43,407 nucleotides of DNA from Prochlorococcus sp. AG-388-F11 (GCA_003279845.1 QCGP01000011.1:1-43407); one strand, 5' to 3'; positions 15,559 to 22,902 are shown, counted from the stretch's first letter. Made by a program: numbers and translations. The notes: a model not told the origin generated them from the letters alone.

Positions 15559-15611
15559 TTTTTAGAACTGTCAACTATTTTTTTATAAAGTTCTTCAGAA
15601 ATAGGTTGCAT
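15555..15611 (-). CDS. Possible micro-ORF (18 aa) upstream of the 24-aa ORF
   Basis: MQPISEELYKKIVDSSKK, amphipathic and helical, ending in TGA that overlaps the next ATG. It may be a leader peptide or part of one gene split by a frameshift with the 24-aa ORF. Confidence 0.25.
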   Translation of the reverse strand: MQPISEELYKKIVDSSKK

Positions 15612-15805
15612 AACCCCTCAAAATTCTTCTTACAAATTAATTATTTCATAATTATTTTCTCGTAACGAAATATACAAATATATGAATTTTTAAATAGGAA
15701 AAAAATATCTTCATAATAAGTTTTTCTTATAAGGTATCAATAAATACAGGGTTAAAAAACTTCAAAATGCCTAAAATTTTTTCTTAAAAAAAGAAATTAG
15801 AAATC

Positions 15806-15907
15806 TTATTTTAAGTATCTAGATCCTCTATAAGTAAGCTTTATTGTCTTCTCTTGTTGACTCTTACAATATACAAAAGACTTGCCATTAAAATACATGT
15901 TTACCAT
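15806..15907 (-). CDS. Riboswitch-controlled DUF4278-like small peptide (33 aa)
   Basis: MVNMYFNGKSFVYCKSQQEK then TIKLTYRGSRYLK. The L-T-Y-R-G-x-x-Y segment is the mark of DUF4278 proteins of cyanobacteria. The ATG at 15907 follows AAGGAG (15915-15920) by seven bases, an excellent ribosome binding site; a second Met three codons later is less well placed. Directly upstream is a glutamine-II riboswitch (15926-15986), a class known for sitting in front of short ORFs in marine cyanobacteria. The peptide is small, basic (lysine/arginine-rich) and has one Cys. Small basic proteins under glutamine/NtcA control elsewhere (glutamine-synthetase inactivating factors) bind key nitrogen enzymes; a similar role here is inference. 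Confidence 0.65.
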   Translation of the reverse strand: MVNMYFNGKSFVYCKSQQEKTIKLTYRGSRYLK

Positions 15908-15925
15908 GATGCAGCTCCTTAATTT

Positions 15926-15986
15926 GCTCAAGTCCCCGTCCTATGGCTTGAGTCCTACTGCGGTCTATCAGATAGTAGATCGGACG
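15926..15986 (-). promoter_or_regulatory. Glutamine-II (downstream-peptide) riboswitch
   Basis: On the minus strand CGTCC pairs with GGACG to close P1. Inside are a small stem (TCTA/TAGA), the conserved CCGCAGTAGGA segment (the family has CGGAAGUAGG), and CTCAAG, which pairs across P1 with CTTGAG just before the ribosome binding site to form a pseudoknot. This order (P1, P2, AGUAGG bulge, 3-prime pseudoknot) is that of the downstream-peptide RNA, which senses L-glutamine. The pseudoknot ends about six bases before AAGGAG, so folding is likely to affect translation start. Assignment is by eye. Confidence 0.72.
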
Positions 15987-16003
15987 ATTTTGTAGCATTT
16001 ACT

Positions 16004-16040
16004 ACAATCCATTTATAAAGTATTTATACTTACTTGTCAA
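16004..16040 (-). promoter_or_regulatory. Strong sigma-70 promoter with internal NtcA-type box
   Basis: TTGACA (16035-16040), a 17-base spacer and TATAAA (16012-16017) form a near-consensus promoter on the minus strand. GTA-AGTATAAA-TAC (16020-16033) fits NtcA GTAN8TAC and lies between -35 and -10, where NtcA would repress rather than activate. Transcription from here would begin about 20 bases before P1 of the riboswitch, with a small hairpin TTGTAG/CTACAA between. Confidence 0.65.
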
Positions 16041-16379
16041 CCTTTAAGTGAAGCTAGACTTTAATTCTCCTCTAACAAACCCCCTAAAAAGAATAAATAA
16101 CATATAACTACGAGTAACTCCTATAAATAAGGAAGTAAACGCTAGGACGACACAAATAGGGCAATGTGGAAATCCCATTATTAATTTTCTAGTATTACTT
16201 TTAATTGACTCTCTACAATAAAAATATCACTTCTTCTCTTTATTAATTTAAGCAATTTAATTATCTTTTTCAAAAGTTAAACCTTAGTTAGTCATGGATA
16301 ATAATATTATTGTTAGAATTATTATATCAATGAGTAAAAATACCGAACCTACTCGTACGACTAAAATCTTTTAATATAT

Positions 16380-16542
16380 AAATACAATTTTTAGTAGAAT
16401 TTATGCTTAGAATCACTCTTTCTATTCATTTATAAAGGTTTCATAAAAAACTAAAATATTAATTGGAGGTCTAGACTTTATTCCAATTTTTATTTGTATA
16501 ACCAGACAAATTAAAACTCTATTTTTAATACCATTGAAATAG
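16380..16542 (+). pseudogene. Possible degraded YggT-family fragment
   Basis: The gap 16041-16666 has no intact gene. One frame ends in IGGLDFIPIFICITRQIKTL then FLIPLK and TAG 16540-16542. GGLDFxPI is the core motif of YggT (Ycf19/YlmG) membrane proteins. Upstream in the same frame are protein-like words (FSRIYA, YSFIKVS) broken by stops. This would be a decayed copy of the second half of a YggT protein. The match is short, so it remains tentative. Confidence 0.25.
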
Positions 16543-16666
16543 ATAATAAACTTTAAGAGTAAAGATACTTTAAGCTTAATAACATATTTAAAATTGACTT
16601 TTTTTGTTTAAATCGATACTAAAATTTTTCTGAAATCAACTAACGTGAATTTATTAATTCAATATT

Positions 16667-16795
16667 ATGGAATTAATAATTTATGTTTCTTTATTTCTTA
16701 TCCTTTTTTTAGGGGTAATTTTTAATTTAAAAATAAGCAATTTTAATAAAGTTAAAGAAGTAAAAAACAAAGCTAAAAATTATTCAAAAAAATAA
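16667..16795 (+). CDS. Small membrane protein (42 aa)
   Basis: MELIIYVSLFLILFLGVIFN is one membrane helix, followed by a Lys-rich tail (KISNFNKVKEVKNKAKNYSK). Simple single-pass design with a basic cytoplasmic tail. No family recognised. Convergent with the next gene. Confidence 0.5.
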   Translation: MELIIYVSLFLILFLGVIFNLKISNFNKVKEVKNKAKNYSKK

Positions 16796-16813
16796 ATTCA
16801 ATACATTACTATA

Positions 16814-17047
16814 TTAAAATTTAATTTTTTCATTAGGAGTAAATACGGAGCAATATTTGCTTACTAAGACCTCTGGTGGATTAGTAGAAGAATTGTTTAA
16901 TTTTAGTTTTTCTATAGCTTCATCAGCATCAATCTCACCAAGTCGATATCTTGCACAAGTATCCAATACTTTAAACATTTTCGTAGTAACCGCTTCAGCT
17001 GGATAAATTAGAAAACTTAGGTAAAAAACAATAAATAAGAACTTCAT
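16814..17047 (-). CDS. Secreted small protein with two Cys (77 aa)
   Basis: MKFLFIVFYLSFLIYPAEA is a signal peptide with an AEA-type cleavage site near residue 19. The mature part is about 58 aa, helical (MFKVLDTCARYRLGEIDADE) and has two Cys (DTCARYR and SKYCSVF) able to form one disulfide. Helix-turn-helix spacing with paired cysteines is common in small periplasmic or lumenal proteins. No named family. Confidence 0.6.
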   Translation of the reverse strand: MKFLFIVFYLSFLIYPAEAVTTKMFKVLDTCARYRLGEIDADEAIEKLKLNNSSTNPPEVLVSKYCSVFTPNEKIKF

Positions 17048-17217
17048 TTTTTAAAGAAATTAGATATTTAGCGATTGGTTGCAATAATTTAAGAAGAAAA
17101 TTAGTTTGAAAAAAATTAAAATTTATAAGAAAACTTTATTTTAGTTGAATTTAGAATTTATCTAAACATATATGATATTAAGATAAAATAAGAGTTAGAA
17201 GTAATTATATTATCTCA

Positions 17218-17361
17218 GTGAAAATAAAAAAATTAATCGAAAAACACAAAGCTTTTATAAATTGGTATCAAAAAAAATTCAAGTTGAGTGATTATCAATT
17301 ACTTTGGCTAGTTTTCTTTAAAGGGGTATTAACAACAATGATATTTTTAAAAATTTTTTAA
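17218..17361 (+). CDS. Small hypothetical protein (47 aa, GTG start)
   Basis: GTG start: MKIKKLIEKHKAFINWYQKK, then FKLSDYQLLWLVFFKGVLTT and MIFLKIF. A basic amphipathic first half and one membrane helix. An ordinary soluble N-terminus with a C-terminal anchor. The residue pattern is clearly protein-like although no ATG is available. No family recognised. Confidence 0.5.
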   Translation: MKIKKLIEKHKAFINWYQKKFKLSDYQLLWLVFFKGVLTTMIFLKIF

Positions 17362-17450
17362 TATTAATAAAGCTATTCCAAGAATGAAATTTTTAAATGA
17401 TTTGACTATATTTAATAATAGATTTCTCTTTAGTTAAATAGTTATCAGCT

Positions 17451-17732
17451 ATGAATATTTTTGGTGTAGGTTTGCCTGAAGTTACTGTAATATTAATCTT
17501 AGCTCTCTTAATTTTTGGTCCCAAAAAGCTTCCAGAACTAGGAAAACAGCTTGGCAAAACTTTGAAAAGTCTTAAAAAAGCGTCGAATGAATTTCAGAAT
17601 GAAATCGATCAAGTTATGAACGAAGAAGACAAAGAGGACTCACTTAAATCTATAGAAAGCAATCAAACAAATCAAGAAAACCTAGATTCAGAAAACAAGA
17701 ATCTTTCAAATAAAGAAAACAGCAACAACTAA
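17451..17732 (+). CDS. tatA: Twin-arginine translocase subunit TatA
   Basis: 93 aa. Short N-terminus with a conserved Glu after the first turn (MNIFGVGLPEVTVILILALL), the FGPKKLPELGKQLGK hinge and amphipathic helix, then an acidic, Asn/Gln-rich, disordered tail. The F-G-P-K-K-L-P-E-L-G-K stretch is diagnostic of TatA/E. It makes the pore of the Tat system that exports folded proteins across the thylakoid and plasma membranes, with TatC (not in this window). The next gene begins five bases downstream, so the two form an operon. Confidence 0.93.
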   Translation: MNIFGVGLPEVTVILILALLIFGPKKLPELGKQLGKTLKSLKKASNEFQNEIDQVMNEEDKEDSLKSIESNQTNQENLDSENKNLSNKENSNN

Positions 17733-17736
17733 TATA

Positions 17737-18129
17737 TTGGATAGGCCCATAACCCCCATAGAGGAATTTGAAAGAGCATTAGACAAAGCAGCTCTAACTA
17801 AAGAAGAATATGAATTAATAGACTACATTCGCTATACAAGCGTTTTCACACAGCCAAGCCTTATTAAGGATTTAAAAAGGCCACCAAAACCTCCTCTTTT
17901 GTCAGTTCTTTGTAAAATTTGCAGAAAAATTGGTTCAGAGATGCCAGATCATTTCAAAAAAGTAATTGAGTGGTCAATTGAAATTAGTGAACAAGATACA
18001 AAATGGGATGCTCATTTAATTTGCGCTGAAGCATTGAATATAGACAAAATTCCATTGAGTCCTGATCATGGAACAACTTTATTTGATGTTCTTGTTGTAC
18101 ACAAAGAATTATTTATTGGATTTGATTGA
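17737..18129 (+). CDS. Conserved cyanobacterial protein downstream of tatA (130 aa)
   Basis: Starts at TTG 17737, MDRPITPIEEFERALDKAAL, and ends VLVVHKELFIGFD. Soluble and largely helical; CKICRKIG (two Cys) in the middle and a C-terminal motif LSPDHGTTLFDVLVVH that looks like a conserved surface. No signal, no membrane part. I recognise no domain. Only four bases separate it from tatA, so it is cotranscribed and could be related to export, but that is inference. Confidence 0.6.
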   Translation: MDRPITPIEEFERALDKAALTKEEYELIDYIRYTSVFTQPSLIKDLKRPPKPPLLSVLCKICRKIGSEMPDHFKKVIEWSIEISEQDTKWDAHLICAEALNIDKIPLSPDHGTTLFDVLVVHKELFIGFD

Positions 18130-18135
18130 ATTAAA

Positions 18136-18453
18136 TTAATCATCTAAAGGCACAGAATCAGTATCTATAACTTCCGAATCATCATACTTATTTATTTTAT
18201 TTTCAATCCAATTATTTATATAACTAACTAAAGGCAATGACCCTCTAAATATAAAAATAGAAGTAGGCAACGCGCTTAATAAACCGACTACAGGACTTTT
18301 AAAAAGTAATCTTCCAGCTTTAATGTTAAATAGAATAATAAGCGCTGATGGAACTATAACTTTAACTAACGTTTTGAGGGCCTCAAGCCAACCAACACGA
18401 TATGTCCACCATATAAAAATTATGCCAACTACATAGAGGAATAGATAAGTCAT
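18136..18453 (-). CDS. Hypothetical membrane protein (105 aa)
   Basis: MTYLFLYVVGIIFIWWTYRV plus two further hydrophobic helices (KVIVPSALIILFNIKAG and PVVGLLSALPTSIFIFRG), then a charged C-terminus ending in DTDSVPLDD. Three spans. It is convergent with the previous gene (six bases between stops). No family recognised. Confidence 0.6.
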   Translation of the reverse strand: MTYLFLYVVGIIFIWWTYRVGWLEALKTLVKVIVPSALIILFNIKAGRLLFKSPVVGLLSALPTSIFIFRGSLPLVSYINNWIENKINKYDDSEVIDTDSVPLDD

Positions 18454-18544
18454 AAAAATAGTATAATGATTATCTATTTATCTTGTTCTGAATAAGAAAA
18501 AGATTTTTATAAATTATTTTACATAAATCAATCAAATTCTAGTA

Positions 18545-18760
18545 ATGAGTTTTTCTGAAATAAGAAAATTTTTAATTAAGATGCAGTCTGATGAAGACTT
18601 AAAAAAGAAGGTTACTACATCCTCTACAGCGGATGATGTAGCACTTATAGGTCAACGCTTAGGATATGACTTTTCAGGAGATGATCTCTTAAGATTTAAT
18701 GGACAAAAAGTTGATAAAGTTACCGTAAGGAAGGTAGATCATCCAGGAGAATACCACTAA
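18545..18760 (+). CDS. Nif11-like protein (71 aa)
   Basis: MSFSEIRKFLIKMQSDEDLK, KKVTTSSTADDVALIGQRLG, YDFSGDDLLRF. This is the Nif11 domain: a helix, K-x-x-x-x-A/T-x-x-x-x-D-V-x-x-I-A-x-x-x-G-Y/F-x-F-x-x-x-D-L/F. In other marine cyanobacteria Nif11-type peptides are leaders of prochlorosins, made by lanthipeptide synthetases. No core peptide with Cys/Ser/Thr after a GG site is visible here (the tail is VTVRKVDHPGEYH) and no modifying enzyme is nearby, so this is a free-standing Nif11 protein of unknown role. Confidence 0.8.
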   Translation: MSFSEIRKFLIKMQSDEDLKKKVTTSSTADDVALIGQRLGYDFSGDDLLRFNGQKVDKVTVRKVDHPGEYH

Positions 18761-18761
18761 T

Positions 18762-19247
18762 TTAAGACTTAACCCATATTGCGAGCCCTCCCCCTCTGCC
18801 TCGAGCACATAACCAATTTTCTTTACTGCTAATTCCTATAAGTGAGAAAAAAGGCATTTTTTTATCTTCAGGTTTTTTTAATTCCTTTTTAAATATTGGA
18901 AAATTACTAATACTAATTTTTAATTCCTCAAAATAAAAAGCCAATAAAGGTCTAAGCCCTTTCAATTCTGCGCTGCCTATAAAGGTAATGTTTAATAATC
19001 CGAAATTGATTGAATTTTTTATTTCATAATTTGTTTGATCCTCTTTATTTTTACTTTTTAATTCGAGTCTTGCCGACAATACTTGGAGAATCGAACTGGG
19101 TACATTTTTGATTTCATCTAACTCCTTTCCCCATACATACTTAAACTTCCATATTCCTAACAATTCCTCATATACAATTCCGCTACCATTTTTTTGAGAA
19201 TTTTTTTCTAATATTTTTATCTCCTTGATATCAGGCAAGTCTTTCAT
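18762..19247 (-). CDS. Fibrillin/PAP-like hypothetical protein (161 aa)
   Basis: Likely beta-rich: LLGIWKFKYVWGKELDEI, then YEIKNSINFGLLNITFIGSA, LLAFYFEELKISISNFP, and the C-terminal WLCARGRGGGLAIWVKS. The beginning L-x-G-x-W-x-x-x-Y and the ending W-x-x-x-x-R-G-x-G-G-x-x-x-W/F fit the pattern of PAP/fibrillin (plastid lipid-associated) proteins, which in plastids and cyanobacteria surround lipids and plastoquinone. The assignment is by pattern only. Convergent with the Nif11 gene, one base apart. Confidence 0.5.
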   Translation of the reverse strand: MKDLPDIKEIKILEKNSQKNGSGIVYEELLGIWKFKYVWGKELDEIKNVPSSILQVLSARLELKSKNKEDQTNYEIKNSINFGLLNITFIGSAELKGLRPLLAFYFEELKISISNFPIFKKELKKPEDKKMPFFSLIGISSKENWLCARGRGGGLAIWVKS

Positions 19248-19420
19248 AATAGATTTTTTCTAAGAGTTAAATACTAAGATAACTTCATAAAAAATGTTCA
19301 AAACCAAAAAGATCACCTCAAAAAGATTTCTTTGTTTCAATATATTTCTAAAAAAATAATTTTTTGGCACACATAAGTAACAACTACTCGTTAATATATT
19401 TACATAAAGTAACTAAATCA

Positions 19421-19531
19421 ATGGATTTTATTTCTAAAAGCCAAGGATACATTCCTCTGAAAGCTGTACCTTACATATTCTTCTTAGCTGTTGTACTAAG
19501 TATTACAACTTCAACAAATACATTTGTGTAA
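19421..19531 (+). CDS. Very small membrane protein (36 aa)
   Basis: MDFISKSQGYIPLKAVPYIF then FLAVVLSITTSTNTFV. One C-terminal membrane helix. Resembles in size a low-molecular-weight photosystem subunit but matches none. It precedes the carotenoid-isomerase-like gene by 39 bases on the same strand and may be cotranscribed. Confidence 0.45.
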   Translation: MDFISKSQGYIPLKAVPYIFFLAVVLSITTSTNTFV

Positions 19532-19570
19532 AACTAATCAGTTTTACGAAAAGTGTAAAGTTAATATTTA

Positions 19571-21100
19571 ATGGAAAAATACGATGTTGTAATAGTCGGT
19601 AGTGGAATAGGTGGATTATGTTGCGGTTCGATTCTCGCTCTGACTGGTAAGAAAGTACTTATATGTGAATCTCATTCCCAACCGGGAGGTGTTGCTCACA
19701 GTTTCAAAAGAAAAGGGTACACTTTCGAATCAGGTCCTTCATTGTGGAGTGGAATAGGTAAATGGCCGACAACCAATCCCTTAGGGCAAATTCTTAAATT
19801 ACTTGATGAAGAAGTTGAACTATTTCAATACAAAGGTTGGCAAGTAATTGTCCCAGAAGGCAATTTTAATCTTGATGTAGGAGAAGAACCTTTTAAACAA
19901 ACAATTAAAACTTTAAGAGGTGAGAAATCTGTTAAAGAATGGGAATCATTTATTTCCGGAATAAAACCTCTTAGCCAAATAATAAATGAAATACCTTTAC
20001 TCTCATTTTCTCCCGAATCAATAAATTTCTTAGATCTAATAAATTTAACCTCAAAATTTTTACCTAATATCAATCAAATACCAAAAATTACTAAGGGCTT
20101 TGGGAATTTAGTAAATAATCATCTAGAGGATCCTTTTCTCAGAAATTGGGTTGATTTATTGAGCTTTTTGATAAGTGGTATGTCAATGCATGATACAAAT
20201 ACAGCTGCGATGGCTACTTTATTTAACGAATGGTTTGAACCAAATTCATACCTTGAATACCCCAAAGGAGGTAGTGAATCTATCGTAAAAGCCTTAATTA
20301 ATGGATTTAAAAAAAATGGAGGAGAATTAATTCTCTCTTCGAGAGTAAAGTCAATTAACTTCAATAAAAATTTAGCGACAGGTATAACTCTTAATAATGG
20401 TTCTAGTTATAGTTGTGAATCTGTTGTCACGAATACTGATGTTTGGAATTTAAAAAAGTTAATTCCAAATGAAATTTCAAAAAAATGGAATACAAAAGTT
20501 TTTAACCCTAATAAATGTGATTCTTTCCTTCATATACATCTAGGTTTTGATGCTGATGGTCTTGAAGATTTGCCAATACATGCGATACATGTTGATGATT
20601 GGGAAAAAGGTATAACCGCAGAAAGAAATATAGCTGTATTTTCAATCCCATCTGTTTTAGATAAAAATATGGCCCCTAAAGGGAAACATGTTCTTCATGG
20701 ATATACTCCCGCAAATGAACCTTGGGAAATTTGGGAAAACCTAAATCCAAAGGAATTAACCTATAGAAATTTGAAAGAAGAAAGATGTTCAATATTTCTT
20801 AATGCAGTACGAAAATTTATCCCTGACATAGATGAAAGGATTGATTTAAAGATGCTAGGAACCCCAATCACTCATAAAAAATTCACCAATACCTATTGCG
20901 GTAGTTACGGCCCTGCTTTATCTGCAGCAAAAGGTCTTTTCCCAGGCTGCAAAACTCCAGTGAAAAATTTATTTACTTGCGGTGCAAGTACATTTCCAGG
21001 TATTGGAATTCCTGCTGTTTCAGCAAGTGGTGCTTACGCAGCTGAAAACATTATTGGTAAAAAAGAATTCAAAACTCTTCTTAAGAAAATAAATTCATGA
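19571..21100 (+). CDS. Carotenoid isomerase/phytoene desaturase-like FAD oxidoreductase
   Basis: 509 aa, FAD-dependent. The N-terminal dinucleotide fold has VVIVGSGIGGLCCGS (residues 6-20; G-x-G-x-x-G) with E33 after the second strand; the region PGGVAHSFKRKGYTFESGPS is typical of the CRTISO/CrtI superfamily; the C-terminal part LFTCGASTFPGIGIPAVSAS is the second FAD-binding signature with the final GAYAAENI. Its length matches CrtH-type carotenoid isomerase, which turns poly-cis lycopene into all-trans; the retinol saturase side of the family is the other possibility. The start MEKYDVVIVG is well placed. The gene is transcribed alone, or with the preceding 36-aa ORF. Confidence 0.85.
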   Translation: MEKYDVVIVGSGIGGLCCGSILALTGKKVLICESHSQPGGVAHSFKRKGYTFESGPSLWSGIGKWPTTNPLGQILKLLDEEVELFQYKGWQVIVPEGNFNLDVGEEPFKQTIKTLRGEKSVKEWESFISGIKPLSQIINEIPLLSFSPESINFLDLINLTSKFLPNINQIPKITKGFGNLVNNHLEDPFLRNWVDLLSFLISGMSMHDTNTAAMATLFNEWFEPNSYLEYPKGGSESIVKALINGFKKNGGELILSSRVKSINFNKNLATGITLNNGSSYSCESVVTNTDVWNLKKLIPNEISKKWNTKVFNPNKCDSFLHIHLGFDADGLEDLPIHAIHVDDWEKGITAERNIAVFSIPSVLDKNMAPKGKHVLHGYTPANEPWEIWENLNPKELTYRNLKEERCSIFLNAVRKFIPDIDERIDLKMLGTPITHKKFTNTYCGSYGPALSAAKGLFPGCKTPVKNLFTCGASTFPGIGIPAVSASGAYAAENIIGKKEFKTLLKKINS

Positions 21101-21217
21101 ATCAAGTTCTTTTTTATAACTCTACAAATACTTAGTTAAGAAATAAGAATAAAGAAAGCAAAAACGTTCAATAATGATAATCTTTATCTGAACATAAACT
21201 TAACTTATAGCTCTTAT

Positions 21218-21421
21218 ATGTTTTTCTTATCAATTCCTCAAGCCTGGCATTTAGTTGGCACTTGGTCAGAACAACTTCCAAGCGAGGCAAATCTTATAGG
21301 AATGGGCCAAACAGAATTAATGATGACTTTACATTCAATATTCGTTCCTCTCTTACTTGTAATTTCATATTACCTATTCAATAGACTTAATAAAAACGAA
21401 TCAAAGAAAATTAAAGGATGA
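21218..21421 (+). CDS. Small membrane protein (67 aa)
   Basis: MFFLSIPQAWHLVGTWSEQL, a GQTELMMTLHSIFVPLLLVI helix and a basic end NRLNKNESKKIKG. One clear span (residues about 38-56) with a basic tail, and an amphipathic N-terminal part with two Trp. No family recognised. It follows the oxidoreductase on the same strand after about 115 bases. Confidence 0.55.
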   Translation: MFFLSIPQAWHLVGTWSEQLPSEANLIGMGQTELMMTLHSIFVPLLLVISYYLFNRLNKNESKKIKG

Positions 21422-21432
21422 TCGTTTAAGGT

Positions 21433-21723
21433 TTATTTAGCTGAACTTCTTCTAACTACTTTTCTGCCTGTAGAAGTATCAACTGCGCTTGAATCTTTAG
21501 TTTGTGAATTAGTTTCAACATTATCAACATCACTCTTATCCATTTCTGCGCAAACACCTACTACCATGGCAGCTTGCATTTGATCTGGCAAATCTCCAAT
21601 AGTTAATAAGGCCTTTAAAACTAATTGAAGACGAGTTTGCCGATCTATTTCAGGTCTTAGTTTTTTTACGGTATTCCAAAGTTCTTGGGTAACTTCTTTT
21701 AAAAGTTCTCGATCTACAGCCAA
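21433..21723 (-). CDS. Conserved-looking small helical protein (96 aa)
   Basis: MAVDRELLKEVTQELWNTVK and RQTRLQLVLKALLTIGDLPD, then an acidic/Ser-Thr-rich, probably disordered part ending GRKVVRRSSAK. The helical first 60 residues are well formed (Leu/Ala periodicity); the tail is basic at its end and could bind nucleic acid. No named domain. Convergent with the previous gene (11 bases). Confidence 0.6.
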   Translation of the reverse strand: MAVDRELLKEVTQELWNTVKKLRPEIDRQTRLQLVLKALLTIGDLPDQMQAAMVVGVCAEMDKSDVDNVETNSQTKDSSAVDTSTGRKVVRRSSAK

Positions 21724-21813
21724 ATTAAATCCTTCTTGTATTTATACTAATCTAACAAAAAATTGGATCTCTTAAAATAATATTCAATAAAAAGATTGTT
21801 AGTTAATATTTTT

Positions 21814-22020
21814 CTATCCGAATACAAGTCGCATTTGTTGATGCAATTCATTCTTCTCTTGCAAAAGTTTATCTTTTTCAATCTTTTTTAGAGTAAAAGT
21901 TCTATAAAATTTTTTTTGAATCTTTATTGGAGTATTTTCAAACTTTACATTTTTACTTATTAGAGAATTCCACTCTTTCAAATTAAAAGGGGCATAAGGA
22001 GAAGATGAAATGACTTTCAT
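21814..22020 (-). CDS. Hypothetical protein (68 aa)
   Basis: MKVISSSPYAPFNLKEWNSL then a basic helical half (IKIQKKFYRTFTLKKIEKDK) ending LHQQMRLVFG. No membrane segment, no domain recognised. A perfect inverted repeat sits 16-35 bases upstream of the start and may be its operator. Confidence 0.5.
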   Translation of the reverse strand: MKVISSSPYAPFNLKEWNSLISKNVKFENTPIKIQKKFYRTFTLKKIEKDKLLQEKNELHQQMRLVFG

Positions 22021-22035
22021 ATCTTAATAATACAT

Positions 22036-22055
22036 CTGTACTAATACTAGTACAG
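22036..22055. promoter_or_regulatory. Perfect 8-bp inverted repeat (operator-like)
   Basis: CTGTACTA-ATAC-TAGTACAG: two perfect 8-bp arms with a 4-base spacer, in the promoter region of the 68-aa minus-strand gene (start at 22020). GTAC-containing arms are used by several cyanobacterial repressors, but the spacing does not match the LexA box I know. No owner can be named. The rest of the gap 22056-22320 shows only a TTGACA at about 22266 as a possible -35 for the gene at 22321. Confidence 0.5.
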
Positions 22056-22320
22056 AATTACTATTATGCAACAACCGTATCGACTTATCTCAATTTTAAA
22101 GTATCTTTGAAAATCGATTAATTTTTTTTATCTTTTTTGTAGGAATTATAAGTTTGATAAATGAACAAAAGTATCATATGTAACTTATTGATCCCTTTTT
22201 TGAGTGTCTTAAGACTTTTCTTGCTTAAAAACCTCTTAAAATAGTCAATTTGTTGAAATTAACATTGACAAGATATATTTAGTGATCCTTCCTATAAAAA
22301 GAATAATGAACTGATCAAAA

Positions 22321-22629
22321 ATGCTTCTTAGTAATGCAAAAAGACTAAAGATCCAAGGAATAATTAAAAGAATTGCTCAAGATAAATCAATTACATTAGA
22401 AGAAAGGATATATGTTGAGAAATTTGCACACCATAATTCGACAATTTCTCTTTGGCTAAAAAAAGCTAACAGCTTTAGAAGGAATGGTACAAAAAATGAT
22501 GGGGGGATTGATAACCTCTTACAATCATTTGGGATAGATGGACTAGATAAAGAAAATCATTTCAACCCAAATGAAGATGATATATCGGATTGGTTTGGCG
22601 GTGCTCCTGGTTGGCTAAGGAGAAGCTAG
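22321..22629 (+). CDS. Hypothetical protein (102 aa)
   Basis: MLLSNAKRLKIQGIIKRIAQ, then KSITLEERIYVEKFAHHNST and a C-terminal acidic part with DDISDWFGGAPGWLRRS. The N-terminal 50 residues are helical and basic, with a His pair (AHHN); the C-terminus is a Gly/Trp-rich tail. No membrane part and no domain I can name. Confidence 0.6.
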   Translation: MLLSNAKRLKIQGIIKRIAQDKSITLEERIYVEKFAHHNSTISLWLKKANSFRRNGTKNDGGIDNLLQSFGIDGLDKENHFNPNEDDISDWFGGAPGWLRRS

Positions 22630-22642
22630 ATTCATTAATTAT

Positions 22643-22756
22643 TCAATTTACCCAGGCTATCTTACACAAATATATACTCATAAAAGATATAAATACCCAA
22701 AAAACCCATGGTATAAATTTAATCGGCACTAAATATTTTTTTGAAAAAGTTTTCAT
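22643..22756 (-). CDS. Possible small membrane protein (37 aa)
   Basis: From the internal ATG at 22756: MKTFSKKYLVPIKFIPWVFW then VFISFMSIYLCKIAWVN, one hydrophobic helix after a basic start. The frame is open back to 22849, but that part is a very basic, low-complexity stretch. Convergent with the 102-aa gene. Confidence 0.4.
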   Translation of the reverse strand: MKTFSKKYLVPIKFIPWVFWVFISFMSIYLCKIAWVN

Positions 22757-22902
22757 ATAGATTTTTCTTTTAGAATATTTCTTCCTTACCGTTTTTGAGA
22801 ATAGGTTTAATTGCTCTATTTTTAAATTAAACAATATTCGAAACCTCAAAGAGGTTAAATCACTTTAAGTAGATGAAGTTAATCAGCCTTAATCATCACA
22901 AT

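Noticed and set aside
18545..18760. Prochlorosin (lanthipeptide) precursor
   Set aside because: There is no GG-type cleavage site followed by a Cys- and Ser/Thr-rich core, and no LanM-type enzyme in the window.
19825..20364. Minus-strand frames opposite the carotenoid-isomerase-like gene
   Set aside because: Mirror frames of a strongly conserved FAD enzyme; composition follows the sense codons.
22036..22055. LexA (SOS) box
   Set aside because: The two GTAC words are eight bases apart, whereas the cyanobacterial LexA consensus has them four apart; no SOS gene is adjacent.
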